Below are positions 11,830-22,262 of a stretch of DNA of 64,000 nt, piece by piece. The DNA lies in contig CANTUQ010000158.1 in NCBI GenBank assembly GCA_947683425.1, positions 1,984,001-2,048,000 of the forward strand, given 5' to 3'. The stretch comes from Excoecaria cochinchinensis. Its lineage: Eukaryota; Streptophyta; Magnoliopsida; Malpighiales; Euphorbiaceae. How positions within the stretch are numbered: the stretch's first letter is position 1; every line of letters begins with the position of its first letter. A model generated the notes under the pieces. The model was not told the origin of the DNA, did no database searches, and was given only the letters and a program-made list of their open reading frames with translations. A program made the position numbers and the translations under genes.

Positions 11830-12050
11830 GAGCCGCTCACAAGACGTGAGCAATGCTCACGATGCGTGAGCAAGCTCACGAGTCGTGATCGAAGCTCACT
11901 AGTCATGAGCAATGCTCACGTTACATGAGCAAAGCTCACGAGTCGTGAGCAATGCTCATGACATGTGAACAACCTTCACGAGTCGTCAAGGTTGCTCAGG
12001 ACTCCTTTGGACCTTTCTATCGCGAGCGCGACTGAAGTCGCGACCGCGAC
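11830..12050. repeat. Palindromic word array in the ChrA LTR
   Basis: A run of GCTCAC..GTGAGC words lies at 11830-11990, for example 'gctcacgagtcgtgagc' and 'gctcacgatgcgtgagc', each separated by a few bases. A TCGCGAGCGCGA-type word follows at about 12019-12050. The 11-mer CACGAGTCGTG also occurs in S2, in TatB (Tat lineage) and in AthD (Athila lineage). Confidence 0.85.
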
Positions 12051-12388
12051 GGTGATTCTGTCTCGCCCTGTTTTCTCCACATGTCCAGTTTTTATGAAAA
12101 CGATTTTCAAATGACTTGGGTGGTTTTTTTTTCCTCTACTGGGTGCTAAATTACTTTGTTTATACGAATGATTATCATAGTTAATCGTGATTAATAATAT
12201 GTAATTGTGACACATGTTACATGAATGATGCGTTATCCATGAGAAATTATATGTGTTATTTTGGAATATGTATTGGGTTATACATGTCTTAATATGATTT
12301 CTTAATATGAATGTGAATATAATTATGTGTTATACTTGGAAATATGATTGAATGATGCATGACCTGCTAGAGTCAAGTAAGTGGATAG

Positions 12389-12595
12389 TTAGGCATGCCT
12401 AATAGAGTCTTTTAGCTGCAGCCTCAGTTCAGTTTGGACCCTGATCAGGTCCCCATTTAGTTCCTCGTGAACCCCTCAGTATCGGATCTTGTTTAAGGTC
12501 CCCTCAGTATAATGTTTTGAAAGTGATAAAGTAAAATAGTTTTCGATTTGTACCCGTAAGGTACTGTTAGTTATCGATTCGTACCCGTAAGGTAC
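12389..12595 (+). promoter_or_regulatory. Hairpin row in the ChrA LTR
   Basis: In order: TTAGGCATGCCTAA (about 12389-12402), GGACCCTGATCAGGTCC (12436-12452), GTTCCTCGTGAAC (12460-12472), GGATCTT-gttt-AAGGTCC (12484-12501, one G.U pair) and GTACC-cgtaa-GGTAC twice (12550-12564 and 12581-12595). The same set occurs in S2, S3, S4, ChrB, F and H. Confidence 0.88.
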
Positions 12596-12900
12596 TATCT
12601 GTATACTCGTTATCTACTATTATGAGCCAGCAGGTGTTATGTGTTCTGTCTACTATGTATTACTCCGATATGATTATGCAAATGTGATATTCAAATGAGT
12701 TTAATAATGAGATGTATATTCAGTTAATATGATTATGGACATGAGTATGTGATGCGGAATGTATGGCTTTTATACACAAGCATGTTCATATATTTTCATA
12801 TATGATGTTATGTTATGGATATTTGCATTTGCCATTATGAATGTGTTATGCCTTGACGACCAATTTGAGTGGCCGTCCATATCTTATGTGTGTTTCGCCA

Positions 12901-12938
12901 CTAAGTGTTTATCGCTTAGCACGATGTTCTTACCCGTG
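12901..12938 (+). promoter_or_regulatory. Twin hairpin of the ChrA LTR (partly decayed)
   Basis: CTAAGtG-tttat-CGCTTAG carries one G.T mismatch. It is followed by CACGatgttcttaccCGTG, in which only the four outer pairs remain. The position relative to the LTR end matches the other copies. Confidence 0.8.
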
Positions 12939-13342
12939 CAGGTGCGGAGGATATTTTTGCTTTGGGAGAGTCGCCGCCAGTCAAGCCAACACAGGAGGGT
13001 TAGTGTTAGGGCTTTAGTCTTTTGTAGTAGGATGATTCTTTTTGTAATAGAACTCTCTTATATCTTTATAGCTTCCGCATATGTATTAATCTTTTGGGTT
13101 ATGTAATCTTTTGTATTTTCAGCAAGTTGATCAGAACAGTAATGTAATGGATATTGTTATATTAATGCATGGTCAGCTGTTCCCTATTTTGTTTGCAAAG
13201 TTTTTAATTACCCTGTGTTTATATATGTATGCATTAGATGAATGTATGATTTGTACTGTACTTGTGTCGTGGGACCTTAAATCATACGGCATCTCACTCC
13301 TCATCGGATGGGATCGCCTATGTATGGGTAGGGGGTGTTACA

Positions 13343-13887
13343 GTAGTACCCTTCATTATTAAAGAGTATTGCTTGATGTGTGCAGTGGGATCTGATGTGC
13401 CATCAAACTTTGGGACATCATGCATCCTAAAATTTAGAGGGATTAGATCCTCTCCATCCAACTCCTTGTCTTCGGGGTCCATCCCCTTTATCATCAGCAT
13501 TCGAGAAATTGCCTCAAATTTCTCTTCCATTTTTCTCCAAATGGCTTCTTCTGTCTGGGGTGCCTTTCCCTTTACTACCATCTGTTCGTCTTGCTCCTCC
13601 CATAAGTCCATCACAGACTTAGGGCCTTCTCTGTTCTCGATAGGCGTTGGCGCTCTTGGCTCAACCACAGGTGGGTCAACTGTTGCTGGGGGATCCTCTC
13701 TAGCAACCCCTTGCTCATCTTGTTCTCTAACTAGAGTAGCAGCCTGTTGCGCTGCAAGTGGAACTAAAGTTGTAGCAAGGTTACCCATTATGGCCATCAT
13801 CCTGGCCTCAAATTCCTCCATTTGCTTCCCTACTTCTTCAGCTATCAGAGGTCGGGTGGTATCTACCTCTCTCGGTGAACCAACCAT
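13343..13887 (-). pseudogene. gag: TatB gag N-terminal part, truncated by ChrA insertion
   Basis: From the ATG at 13885-13887 about 181 codons read without a stop: a coiled-coil-like acidic N-terminus (EEVGKQMEEFEARMMAIMG), a Pro/Glu-rich linker, then the start of the Retrotrans_gag core (KFDGTSDPTAHIKQYSLIMKG). The reading ends in mid-domain exactly at the ChrA LTR end, and the next few codons are chimeric. Compared with TatA and TatC gag, about 60% of the protein is missing and must lie left of ChrA, outside the window. The lack of stops suggests that TatB was intact when it was hit. Confidence 0.88.
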
Positions 13888-15002
13888 TTTTGGAAATTTT
13901 TCTAAATGCCTGTTAATAGAACTTGATTTTGATGTTGGTCGCTCAATCGAGACCCTCTGCTAAGGTAGCCGTCAGAACCCCTAACCAACTAGAAAAGTGG
14001 TCTTTGATGGCTGAAAAAAATTAAAGAGTTAGAATGATGCATGAATGTCATGTAATGAATGATCGTGCTATGCAAATGGTCCTCGATGAGTGAAAGATCA
14101 ATAGATTACAATGATACGATGTAATGCATGGAAGAAATTATATGCACAATGATATGTATATGTGAAAAATAATATGCAGATGAAAGGATATGTACACACA
14201 AAATAAAACGCATGTTTTGTTTTTGTTCTCTCTTTTTCTTATTATTATTTTTATTATTTTTATTAACATGCATGAATGACATGTGATGCACGAGCATGTT
14301 GTGCAGCATCCACAACCACATGCAAGCAAATGGATCCTTCCGACCTTATTTCTCCCACACACGAGGTAGTGCGATCTTTTTCCTAGGTGGGCTTTATCCA
14401 AGGGTTAACAGGAAACCCATTGGACACGCACAGTGCATAGTGAAAACTAGCAGCATAACAACTCTTAACTAATGTACATTCATATGGATGTTTAGCCATT
14501 ATGTATTTAAATAATTCAACTTAATTAAGATGGGCCCACCGGGGCATGAAAGCCTTTGATGAAAAATAATTTAATTTAATTGATTTTGTTGAATATATGA
14601 TGGGCCAAATAGCAAGCATGGTATTATGGTACATTTTACCTAGGGAGAGTAACTATTGCTATTATATGGGCTTTTGTTAAAAGGTGATATTACTTTAGGG
14701 CTACCCAAGCATGGTCCCTGCCAACGGGTCTCGCTCATCACGAGCATAGCGACCGATCGAGTCTCTATTTGATATACCATAAATGCTATAAGGCTTGGGC
14801 TGGTGATTATCCCGAGCACTTCCCTACAATGAGTGAAAGTAGGGTCGTGTTTTTGGAACGCACCGGGGTAGATAGGGGACCAACTAACATATTCTAAGGC
14901 TCTAATGTATGTAATGCAATTTTGATTAGAAATGGAGTTTTTGATTCTTACTAACTCAATTATAATTTTAACTTAAATCACTTTCGAAGAGAAGTTTCGA
15001 TC
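13888..15002 (-). other. TatB untranslated leader
   Basis: This noncoding stretch between primer site and gag is homologous to the TatA and TatC leaders (blocks near 14330-14480 and 14690-14890). It includes a low-complexity run of 'attatt' repeats near 14240-14265. No credible ORF is present. Confidence 0.75.
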
Positions 15003-15021
15003 ATCCCCAGCGGAGTGGCCA
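15003..15021 (-). promoter_or_regulatory. TatB primer-binding site (tRNA-Arg type)
   Basis: On the minus strand this reads TGGCCACTCCGCTGGGGAT. It keeps the CGC of the plant tRNA-Arg(ACG) 3' end at the place where TatA and TatC have CAC, but has one other mismatch. This supports tRNA-Arg as the ancestral primer. Confidence 0.75.
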
Positions 15022-15022
15022 C

Positions 15023-17614
15023 TGTGACACGCGCCGGAACTAGCAAGGCCCTCTTTGAACTCGATTTTAGGATTCGAGACATCGGTTCGTGTCTTTATGA
15101 TCTTGGGCATCATGAGTCATTTTGGATGCCTCCTTTCCAATAGAACATTGGAAAGAATCATCTAGACCCACAACGCCTTTAGGCACCTTTTGAGGTATTT
15201 TGGAGTCGCCACCCAATTTACAAGAAATTGGGAAAGGTCTCTAACGTCTATTGGTCTAAGCCAGAGAAGGTGTTCGGAACTTCACTTTTATTAATGACTT
15301 AAGTTTATAAGTGAGTTTTTAAGAAATCTAAAATCTACCTCTCATCTCACGCGTTAAAGGATTAAATTAAAGCGCATAATAGGCACACATAAAAAAGCGA
15401 TAAATAAAATGGTAAATGAATAAATTACAAAATAAAAATGGGATAGAACAATCCCCCAAAATAAATAATAGAAATTGGAGAACCATTTTTGGGGTATTGA
15501 TTGAGAAACCGGGATGAGTGATCCCATTTTAAGAAAACTTAGTTCTCCATTTGAAAGTGAGTTTTTATTGGCTAAAATAGGACATTGGTCCATTTTATTA
15601 ATAAAAATCCCAAATTATTAATTATCTAAAATAAATGTGATTTTCTATAACGCGGATAATTAAAATACATTTTACATACAACACATAAAAAATACAATAA
15701 ATAAAATAGACACAATTATTAAAATGCAAACCTTGAATTGGATGGTCTTTAATTATCCGGCCCTTCGACCCAAGCACACGTGTAACTTGCACAATCATAC
15801 AAGCATTTAAGCCATACAAAAAATAAATGAACTAAAATGTTAGTAAGGTAAATTAAATAATTGACATAATATAAATAAATTAATTAATTAACTAAAATTA
15901 GCTTAATAAAATAACTAATTAAAGTGATTAATAAATTTAATCAAATAATAATAAGAAAAACGACAACAATACTAAGACATATATTAATAAAATAATTTTA
16001 ATAATAACATTTAAAAACTATTAATATGAAATCATAAATATAATTAGACTAGAAAAATAATAATATTAAATGAAAATAAAATAAAATAATAAAGCGAATG
16101 AGGACAAAATAATAATAAGGAATGAAAATTAAAGCATCACGTGAGAATGTCTACACTAAAAGACAAAATGTGACCCAAATGCAATGAATTGAAAAGGAAA
16201 TGCAAATGGAAAGGGGAAGGGAAATAAAAGAAAATGGGACAGTGAAAGAAAAAAAGGAGAGCACAACTCGTGCTCTCCTTGCACGAGTCGTGCAAGGGGA
16301 GCACGACTCGTGCTCTCCATGCACAGGTCATGCAAGGGAAGCATGACTCGGACAGAGATAGGGATAGCGGGAAGCAAGAGTAGGGGAGCATGACTGGACG
16401 AACATGACACAACTCGGATGGACAGACACGACACGGACAGAGAGGCAACAACACGACTCAGACAAAATGAAGGCACGAACCAGACAATCAGAAAACAGGG
16501 GCAAATAGAGTATTTGAGCAAACCAAATAAACACGAAATCATGCGATCAAAACGTGCAAAATGTCATGCGAACATGTTCCTTTAATCCTAATAGCTACTT
16601 ATGATCTATGTCTAATGACAAACAAAACAAACATACAAATATCATATTAACAAAATCAAATGAGAAAAATATACAAAATATACAGATGAAGAACACTGTA
16701 AAGCCCAGTAAGAAAAAGAAAGAAAAGAAGAAAGAAAGGAAAGAAAGAGATCAAAGAAGTAGATGGTTATCCGGTATTTACCCTCAGATATTGATCTTTG
16801 ACCTGCAAATGAAGAAGCCCTTGTTTCCCTCCTTTTGCTTTTCTTGAAAATGATAAAACGGTGACTCTAAAAACTTTGAATAAAAGTTACATAAAGAAAG
16901 AAAATGGGAGATGAAAGATGATTGAATCCCAAACGTCAGAAATTAATTTCTTGGATCCAAGAACAATCTCAGAATGCTTTGAGACAAAAATTACTTTCTT
17001 GCTCCCAGCTCTTCTTCTTTCTCAAGCTTTTTACTGTCTGTGTTTTTCTTTTCTCGTGCTCTCTCCCTCCTCGTTAATAATGCTCCCTCCATTTTTGTTA
17101 TCTTTTTTTTTTCAAATCTTTAAATGCAATTTGATATGATTAGATCATTTCTTACCAAATCCATCAGAAATCCTCATTTTTCAAACCAAACCCTGAAAAC
17201 CAGGAAGAGAGAGGCACTGAAGGAGAGGAACACGCGAGGCCCTCACCAAGGGAGTGGGCCTTTAGGCAGCTAGGCTACCTCTCACTCATGTGAGATGGGG
17301 CTTGATGCATTAAGGCCCCAAAAACTCCAAAACACACAAAAATAATAATTATTTTTTTATTTAATATATATATATATATTTTTTAAGAACAAAGAAAATA
17401 ATATATATTTTTTTGACAAAGAAAATAATATTTTTAAATAAAGAAAACGGAAAAAATAAAAATATTATTAAAGAACAAAAATAATAAAAATATTATTATT
17501 ATATTTATTTTTTTGAGGAAACCATCACTTTCATTTGCCATTTGCCCGTAAACAGGCATCATTTTCATCATTGGGTAACTTTGGTCTCAACTGCCTCAGA
17601 ACCCAGTGTCTACA
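15023..17614 (-). repeat. TatB 5' LTR (about 2.6 kb)
   Basis: The ends are TGTAGACACT (minus strand, at 17614) and the complement of TGTGACACGCG at 15023. The interior is very A+T-rich (15830-16130 and 17340-17520, with a short TA microsatellite near 17365). It also has a GC-rich palindromic block at 16262-16470 and an in-sense PBS-core copy (complement of TGGCGACTCC, 15202-15211). Only its termini resemble the TatA and TatC LTRs. Confidence 0.8.
16262..16470. repeat. Palindromic word array in the TatB LTR (GCACGAGTCGTGC)
   Basis: GCACGAGTCGTGC and GCACGACTCGTGC-type words recur at 16262-16345. Decayed copies follow to about 16470, such as 'gcacaggtcatgc' and 'gcatgactcgg'. The core CACGAGTCGTG is the same word as in AthD, S2 and ChrA, which are different lineages. 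Confidence 0.85.
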
Positions 17615-18880
17615 GGATGTTCACGAGTCGTGATGGTGGAACACGACTCGTGAAGGGAGGAGTGACTCGTGAAGATGCTGAGAGAAGGAAGGGCTGCAGA
17701 AGGAAAGGAGTAGGAGCACGAGTCGTGAAAAGGGATCACGACTCGTGAAGATGCAAAGAGACCAGCAAGAAAAGAAAGAGCAAGAGAAGGAAGGGAGGCA
17801 GAGCACGAGACGTAAGCCAAACGCATGACTCATGCAAGCGTTCACGACTCTTGAAAAGGGATCACGAGTCGTGAATGGCCAGAGAGAGACCGAAGAGAAA
17901 AGAAGAAAGAAATAAAGGAAGGAAAAGAGCTCCATGTTCTATTGCGAGCGCGAGAGAACTATCCGTTGGGGCAGTTTTCTGTGAAAAGTCATTTGAAGAG
18001 GCATAATTCTCTATCAACATTTGCAACTATTTGAAGAAAGGGACACAACTTTTGCAACTTTATAAATATAACATTTAACTGTAATTTTAGTTGTTGAATT
18101 TTTAATTAAGAATTTCTGCAAGTTTGAGGGTACATTTCCTTAGAAGAAATGTTTAAGTGGAATTTATTTTTTGAAGAGAAGATTTATTGCAAGGAAGAAG
18201 ATATCCTTTGTGAAAGAAAAAAGGGTTGAGGAATCTCCTTTTTCATTTCTTATCTTTTACTTCTTCTTTGTAACTATTAAATGATGCATTTATGAACTTA
18301 AATCTTTAATGTTATATTTTATTGTTCATATCAATTTGATATTTTTGCTTCTAGAATTTTCTATTAGTATTTTTATGACTGATCATTATAAGTAAGAGTT
18401 TAATTCAATGATGAATTCTTACTTATATCTAATAGAAGTTCATCATTGAAGTATTATTTGAGAAATCATCATGTTAGATGGTTGTTATAGGTTGTTTCTT
18501 ATTCCTGAAATTTGCATGTTTAGCCCTTTACTTCATTAATGAAAATTGTGAGTTGGAATTATAAATGCATGTTTTAGGCACTCTAGCTTATGTCGAGAGA
18601 GTAAATTGGAATCTTATTCAACTTGGCTTGCATGACAAGAATACACTTATAATTAAGAATAATCAATTCAATTTCTATTTATTATTTTATCATCATTAAT
18701 CATTTGTCTTCTCCGATAATCATTAATTAGGTTAGATAGTATTGAATATAGTATTTCAAGGTTAAAATTGAGTAGTAATAGTGTGCAATAATTATCACAT
18801 TCCTCGTGGGATCGACATCTTTTGTACTATAACCAGTACATCGTATACTTGTGGAATTAGCAGTTAATAATAAGCTAACA
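17615..18880 (+). repeat. AthD 5' LTR, 5'-truncated by the TatB insertion
   Basis: It aligns throughout with the AthD 3' LTR from about 30022 to 31339 and ends in TAAGCTAACA, directly before the primer site. The first ~173 bp of the LTR are missing here because TatB is inserted; they should lie left of TatB, outside the window. Compared with the 3' LTR it lacks about 37 bp near 18760 and one palindromic word near 17945. Confidence 0.88.
17620..17875. repeat. Palindromic word array in the AthD 5' LTR (CACGAGTCGTG)
   Basis: The 11-nt word CACGAGTCGTG and its complement CACGACTCGTG alternate through this block, for example at about 17622, 17642, 17718 and 17737. The homologous array is at 30024-30290 in the 3' LTR, where several copies carry C-to-T or G-to-A changes. 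TatB broke into the LTR within 10 bases of the first word. Confidence 0.85.
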
Positions 18881-18886
18881 AGTTTT

Positions 18887-18904
18887 TGGCGCCGTTCCCG
18901 GGGA
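18887..18904 (+). promoter_or_regulatory. AthD primer-binding site (tRNA-Asp type)
   Basis: TGGCGCCGTTCCCGGGGA differs at one base from the complement of the plant tRNA-Asp 3' end. It lies six bases after the LTR end, as is usual in Athila elements. Confidence 0.88.
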
Positions 18905-19006
18905 ATGAATGATTATTTATTACCATTATGAACCTTGATTTATGATTTTGGATTACAATATTTAATTAGTTTTATTTTGTGTTGTTTTTACAGGTTTGGA
19001 TAGTTC

Positions 19007-19537
19007 ATGCCTAGTATAAGGAGTTCTCAAGAAGAGCTTGAACCTTTGAATCCTGAAATAGAGAGATTTTTGTCAAGTAACTGGAAATCTAACAAAAAGA
19101 AGAATAAGAATAAGAAACCTATCATGGATGAAGAGGAAAATCCACCAAGGTTGATGGATTTTGCTACACCTGCATTGAGTGGTGCTCAACAAGGTATAGT
19201 AAGGCCTACGGTAAATGCTAACCAATTTGAAATAAAACCTTCTCTTTTGCAAATGATTCAAAATAGCATTCAGTTTTATGGTTTGGCAAATGAGGATCCT
19301 AATGCTCATGTGGCAAATTTCTTGGAAATATGTGATACTTTTAAAATTAATGGAGTTTCGGCTGATGTAATTAAGCTTAGGCTTTTTCCTTTCACTTTGA
19401 AGGATAAAGCCAAGGCTTGGTTGAATTCCCTAACTAGAGGTTCTATAACTACTTGGGACCAATTGGCCCAAGCATTTTTATCCAAATACTTTCCTCTAGC
19501 AAAAACTGCAAAAATACTTTCCTTTATGTTGTGTTAA
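19007..19537 (+). pseudogene. gag: AthD gag N-terminal fragment
   Basis: About 170 codons of Athila-type gag begin at the ATG at 19007: a Lys-rich N-terminus, then the conserved core (FEIKPSLLQMI, DPNAHVANFLEICDTFK, LRLFPFTLKDKAKAWLNSL, FLSKYFPLAKTAK). The homology stops abruptly near 19515, after which a few unrelated codons lead to a stop. The homologous AthE gag continues for hundreds of codons, so a large internal deletion starts here. There are no stops within the retained part, so deletion and not point decay destroyed this gene. Confidence 0.9.
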
Positions 19538-20339
19538 ATTATTTTATGTCAATTTGTTAATTAATTTTTATATTTTGGTTTTTAACATTACTAACACAGT
19601 TGGTATTTGTTCTACAAGAAAAATTAGTAAAATTATGTGTGTTGTGTTATTTATTTTTAATACAGAAAAACTAAAATAAAATAAAAAACAAAAAAAATAA
19701 AATAAATAAAAAATTCAAGACATGATGCTTCTATCGCGCACGCAACAATATCGCGATCACGACAGAAGGTGGATGTTGGAGTATCGGGATGTCCTCCGAG
19801 TTGTGCGTCGTCCTCCGAGTCGTGCTCCTTGCTGAAGAGGATGCCTTTTTTGCGAGCGCGGCACCATCGCGATAGCGACAGAAGGCGTTGCTTCGTAGAG
19901 CATTTGACTCGTGCTGGCGATTCACGAGTCCTGTAGGTAAGTGATCTCTTCATGAGTCGTGAAGATGATTCACGACTCGTGCAGCGCAGAGGGTAGCCTG
20001 AGTCGATTTTACGGTAAGTTAATTTGTTTTCTTTTCTTATAATTTTTTATTGATTTGATTAATTTTCTTTCTCCTTAGATTAATCTACCTTAATTTCAAT
20101 TAAATAAATTTAGATTAACTCTAACCCCTAAAAACACAAAATCAAAAATTAAAAGAGGGATATTTTTATTTCAAAACCCTAAAAGTTGTGACCTTTCGTA
20201 TTCTTCCCTCTTCTTTTTATTTCACTTAAATTTTCACATTTCCCTCTTCTTTTTATTCTTCCCGTATCATGTTGCATTTCACGAGTTGCACATTTGTCTT
20301 TTGTTTCTTCCTCTTCTTCTTCTTTCATTCTTCTGATAG
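19538..20339. other. AthD noncoding stretch between gag fragment and ORF1
   Basis: No coding potential. It joins the gag deletion point to the region upstream of ORF1. It contains GC-rich palindromic words at about 19733-19985 (TCGCGATCACGACA-type and CACGAGTCGTG-type) of the kind otherwise seen in LTRs, and pyrimidine-rich tracts at 20200-20330. The last five bases, GATAG (20335-20339), are one copy of the TatC TSD. Confidence 0.6.
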
Positions 20340-21329
20340 TGTAGACACCGGGTCCTGAGTCAGCCTAGATCGAAGTTACCCAATGATGATAATTGCCTTC
20401 ACAGGCTTAAAAGGTTAAAGGTGATGATTTTCTCGTCAAATTTGCATTTTAGAGTGAAAAATTAGAAAATAATAAAAAAATATTTAAAAAAATTAATTTT
20501 GAAAAATGGGGGCTTAAAATTATGGTTTTTTAGTCAATTTAAAATTTAAAAAAAAAATAGAAAAAAAATAAAAAATAAAAAAAAAAATTTCGGACGGCGA
20601 GTGTCGGGCGCGGCAGCGCGCTGGCGCCCAGCTCGTAGGCGCCTGGGCGCCCAGCGCGCAGGCGCCCATCGCGCAGCGAGCGCAAAAGGCGGCGCTCAGC
20701 GTCGCCTATGCTGCGCGTCGCTAAAGGCGCGCGCAGCATCGCGCACGCTGAGCGCCGCACGGAGCGCTCGTGCGCGAGCGCCAGCACGCGGACTTCGCGC
20801 GATTCTCGCCTCGCCGCGTGAGTGCCCGTCGCTCTATAGCGACGGGCGGCGTCCCTCTGTGGTGACGGGCTTCTGGCCGTCGGTACAGGGTCTGATACCC
20901 TTTTCCTCTTTTTCAGCCTTTTTTCCGATTTTTTCACCCAAAAATCCGTTTTTTATCCCATTTTTTTGGGATTTTTGACTTCAAATTAAATTCTAAAATA
21001 TTTTTTTAGGTAATTAAATAATAAAGCTTGATTTTATCATTAAAAATAAAATTATTTTTGGTTAAAATAGGTTTTTTCCTTAATTAAATTAGGGCAACCT
21101 ATTTTATCCTATAAATATTTTATGATGAAATCAAAGGAGCCTCTCTCTCCACATTTTTTTTAGACCAGATTTTTCTCTTCATCTTCTTCTTCTTCTTCCA
21201 CTAAAATTCCAGATTTATTCCCCAGTGGAGTCGCCACTGTGACGCGCACCGGATCCCGAGCGCCGCCCCCCCGATCGCCCACGTGCGGGCGGTCGAAGGG
21301 GCGGCCGCGGGGATCCTGCGCGCGTCACA
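20340..21329 (+). repeat. TatC 5' LTR (990 bp)
   Basis: It starts TGTAGACACCGGGTCCTGAG and ends GCGCGTCACA. A long poly-A-rich stretch (20480-20590) is followed by a very GC-rich block (20595-20890) full of GCGC/GGCGCC repeats, then an A+T-rich tract and the terminal hairpin at 21220-21347. The arginine-rich minus-strand reading frame across the GC block is a composition artefact. Confidence 0.93.
20826..20885. repeat. Palindromic words in the TatC LTR
   Basis: GCCCGTCGC-tctata-GCGACGGGC forms a 9-bp stem at about 20824-20848. The complementary half-words GACGGGC and GGCCGTCGG follow at about 20862-20882. The copy in the 3' LTR is near 27334-27392, where one arm carries CAC for CGC, weakening the stem by one pair. 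Confidence 0.75.
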
Positions 21330-21347
21330 GTGGCGACTCCACTGGGG
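21220..21347 (+). promoter_or_regulatory. Long hairpin covering LTR end and primer site of TatC
   Basis: The left arm (21220-21247) and right arm (21320-21347) are a perfect 28-bp inverted repeat. Inward of them, GGATCCC/GGGATCC and GCCGCCCC/GGGGCGGC blocks and the GATCGCCCAC/GTGCGGGCGGTC centre pair imperfectly, so almost the whole 128 bases can fold. The right arm contains the primer-binding site. Bases 21219-21236 are an exact 18-nt complement of it, that is, a mimic of the tRNA 3' end including the terminal CCA. Confidence 0.92.
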
Positions 21348-21349
21348 AC
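21331..21349 (+). promoter_or_regulatory. TatC primer-binding site (tRNA-Arg type)
   Basis: TGGCGACTCCACTGGGGAC begins one base after the LTR end. It matches the complement of the plant tRNA-Arg(ACG) 3' end except for A in place of G at position 11, where a G.U-type pair could still form. It matches the LTR-internal copy at 21219-21236 perfectly over 18 nt. Confidence 0.88.
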
Positions 21350-22262
21350 ATACTCGAGACTTCGATTCGAAAGTACCTTGATTAAAAATCATAATTGAGT
21401 TTTAATTTAAAAATTTCATCTTCTTTCAAAACTGCATTGCATCTCATTAGAGCCTTAGATCTATGCTAGTTTGGTCCCTCTTTTAGCCCCGGTGCATTCC
21501 CGAAGCGCGACCCCATTTTCACTCAATTTGGGGAATTGTTAAGGATAATCACCAGCCCAAGCCTCGTACCTTAATGGTATATCAAAATGGTGACCCGATC
21601 GGTCGTTACGCTCGTGTTGAGCTAGACCCGTCGGCAGGGATCATGCTTGGGTAGCCCTAAAGTAACACCACCCTTTGACCAAAGCTCATGTAATGGCAAT
21701 AGATACTTCCCCTAGGTGGTATGAACCGTAATACCTTGCTTGCTATATGGATCATTTTATATTGGACAAACCCAAATAATCTGATTGGTCACCTAATCAA
21801 ATGCTTTCATGCCCCGATAGGCCCATGTCAAACTTGTTCGGGCTGCCTAAATACATAATGATCATAACCCATCCGCTTGTGCATTAGATAAGAGATGTTA
21901 TGATGCCGGTTTTCCACCGAGCACCATACGCATCCATTGGGTTCCCCGCTAACCCATGGATCAAGCCCACCTAGGAAAGAGACCGCATTACCTCGTGTGT
22001 GGGAGTAATAAGGTTGGAAGGCTTTACTTGCTTGCATGTGATTGTAAATGTTGCATAGCTCACTATCATGCATTGTATATGTCATTCATGCATCATCCTA
22101 ACAATCTAATTTTTTTTAGCCATCATAGATTCATTTAAGTGGACTAGAGGTTCCGACGGTCGGTTAATAAGGACAAATCTGCTCTTTGAGTTGCCGGAAC
22201 TAGTGCCTGACTGGGATTCTGAGTCATTCCCATCAATCAGTGAAGCCTCTGTAGAATCATCA
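21350..22262 (+). other. TatC untranslated leader
   Basis: Noncoding, about 0.9 kb. It aligns by eye with the leaders of TatA and TatB, which read on the other strand. The blocks at 21480-21660, 21830-21960 and 21960-22030 are the best conserved. An in-frame extension of gag upstream to 22191 has no ATG. Confidence 0.75.

Larger units (their letters stand above)
4350..13342 (+). mobile_element. ChrA: chromodomain Ty3/gypsy element (Tekay/Del type), 5' end off-window
   Basis: Order on the plus strand: gag tail with zinc knuckle, protease, RT, RNase H, integrase with chromodomain, polypurine tract, 3' LTR ending GGGGGTGTTACA at 13342. The 5' LTR and most of gag lie left of TatA and are outside the window. 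The LTR is interrupted by solo LTR S1. The element is inserted in the TatB gag gene; the base after its LTR resumes TatB gag in frame, and GTAGT (13343-13347) is the predicted TSD. Confidence 0.9.
8050..13342 (+). repeat. ChrA 3' LTR, split by solo LTR S1
   Basis: The LTR starts TGTCACACCCCGTTTGCC and ends GGGGGTGTTACA. Without S1 and one TSD copy it is about 2.63 kb. Its first 35 bases are nearly the same as the complement of the right end of solo LTR S4, so both belong to one family. It contains the mid-LTR palindromic array (11830-12050), the hairpin row (12389-12595) and the twin hairpin (12901-12938). Reading frames inside it are short and not credible genes. Confidence 0.9.
13343..17614 (-). 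mobile_element. TatB: Tat/Ogre-like element, split by ChrA
   Basis: On the minus strand: 5' LTR (17614-15023), primer site, leader (15002-13888) and the gag N-terminus, cut off at 13343 by ChrA. The LTR start, TGTAGACACT read on the minus strand, abuts AthD LTR sequence at 17615, so TatB inserted in the AthD 5' LTR. The predicted TSD is GGATG (17615-17619), and the same bases are uninterrupted in the AthD 3' LTR near 30022. The rest of TatB lies off the left edge. Confidence 0.85.

Noticed and set aside
13262..13963. 233-codon plus-strand frame
   Set aside because: It is the antisense shadow of TatB gag and crosses the ChrA LTR end, so it cannot be one gene.
19007..19010. Spliced leader intron before Athila gag (acceptor-like 'ttttacag' at 18985-18995 and 'ttgcag' before AthE gag)
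   Set aside because: The acceptor-like strings are short and common in T-rich DNA; no matching donor can be identified with confidence.
20539..20978. Long arginine/alanine-rich reading frames on both strands (also 27065-27448)
   Set aside because: They cover the GC-rich palindromic block and the poly-A tract of the TatC LTR, occur in both LTRs, and have no protein-like features; composition artefact.
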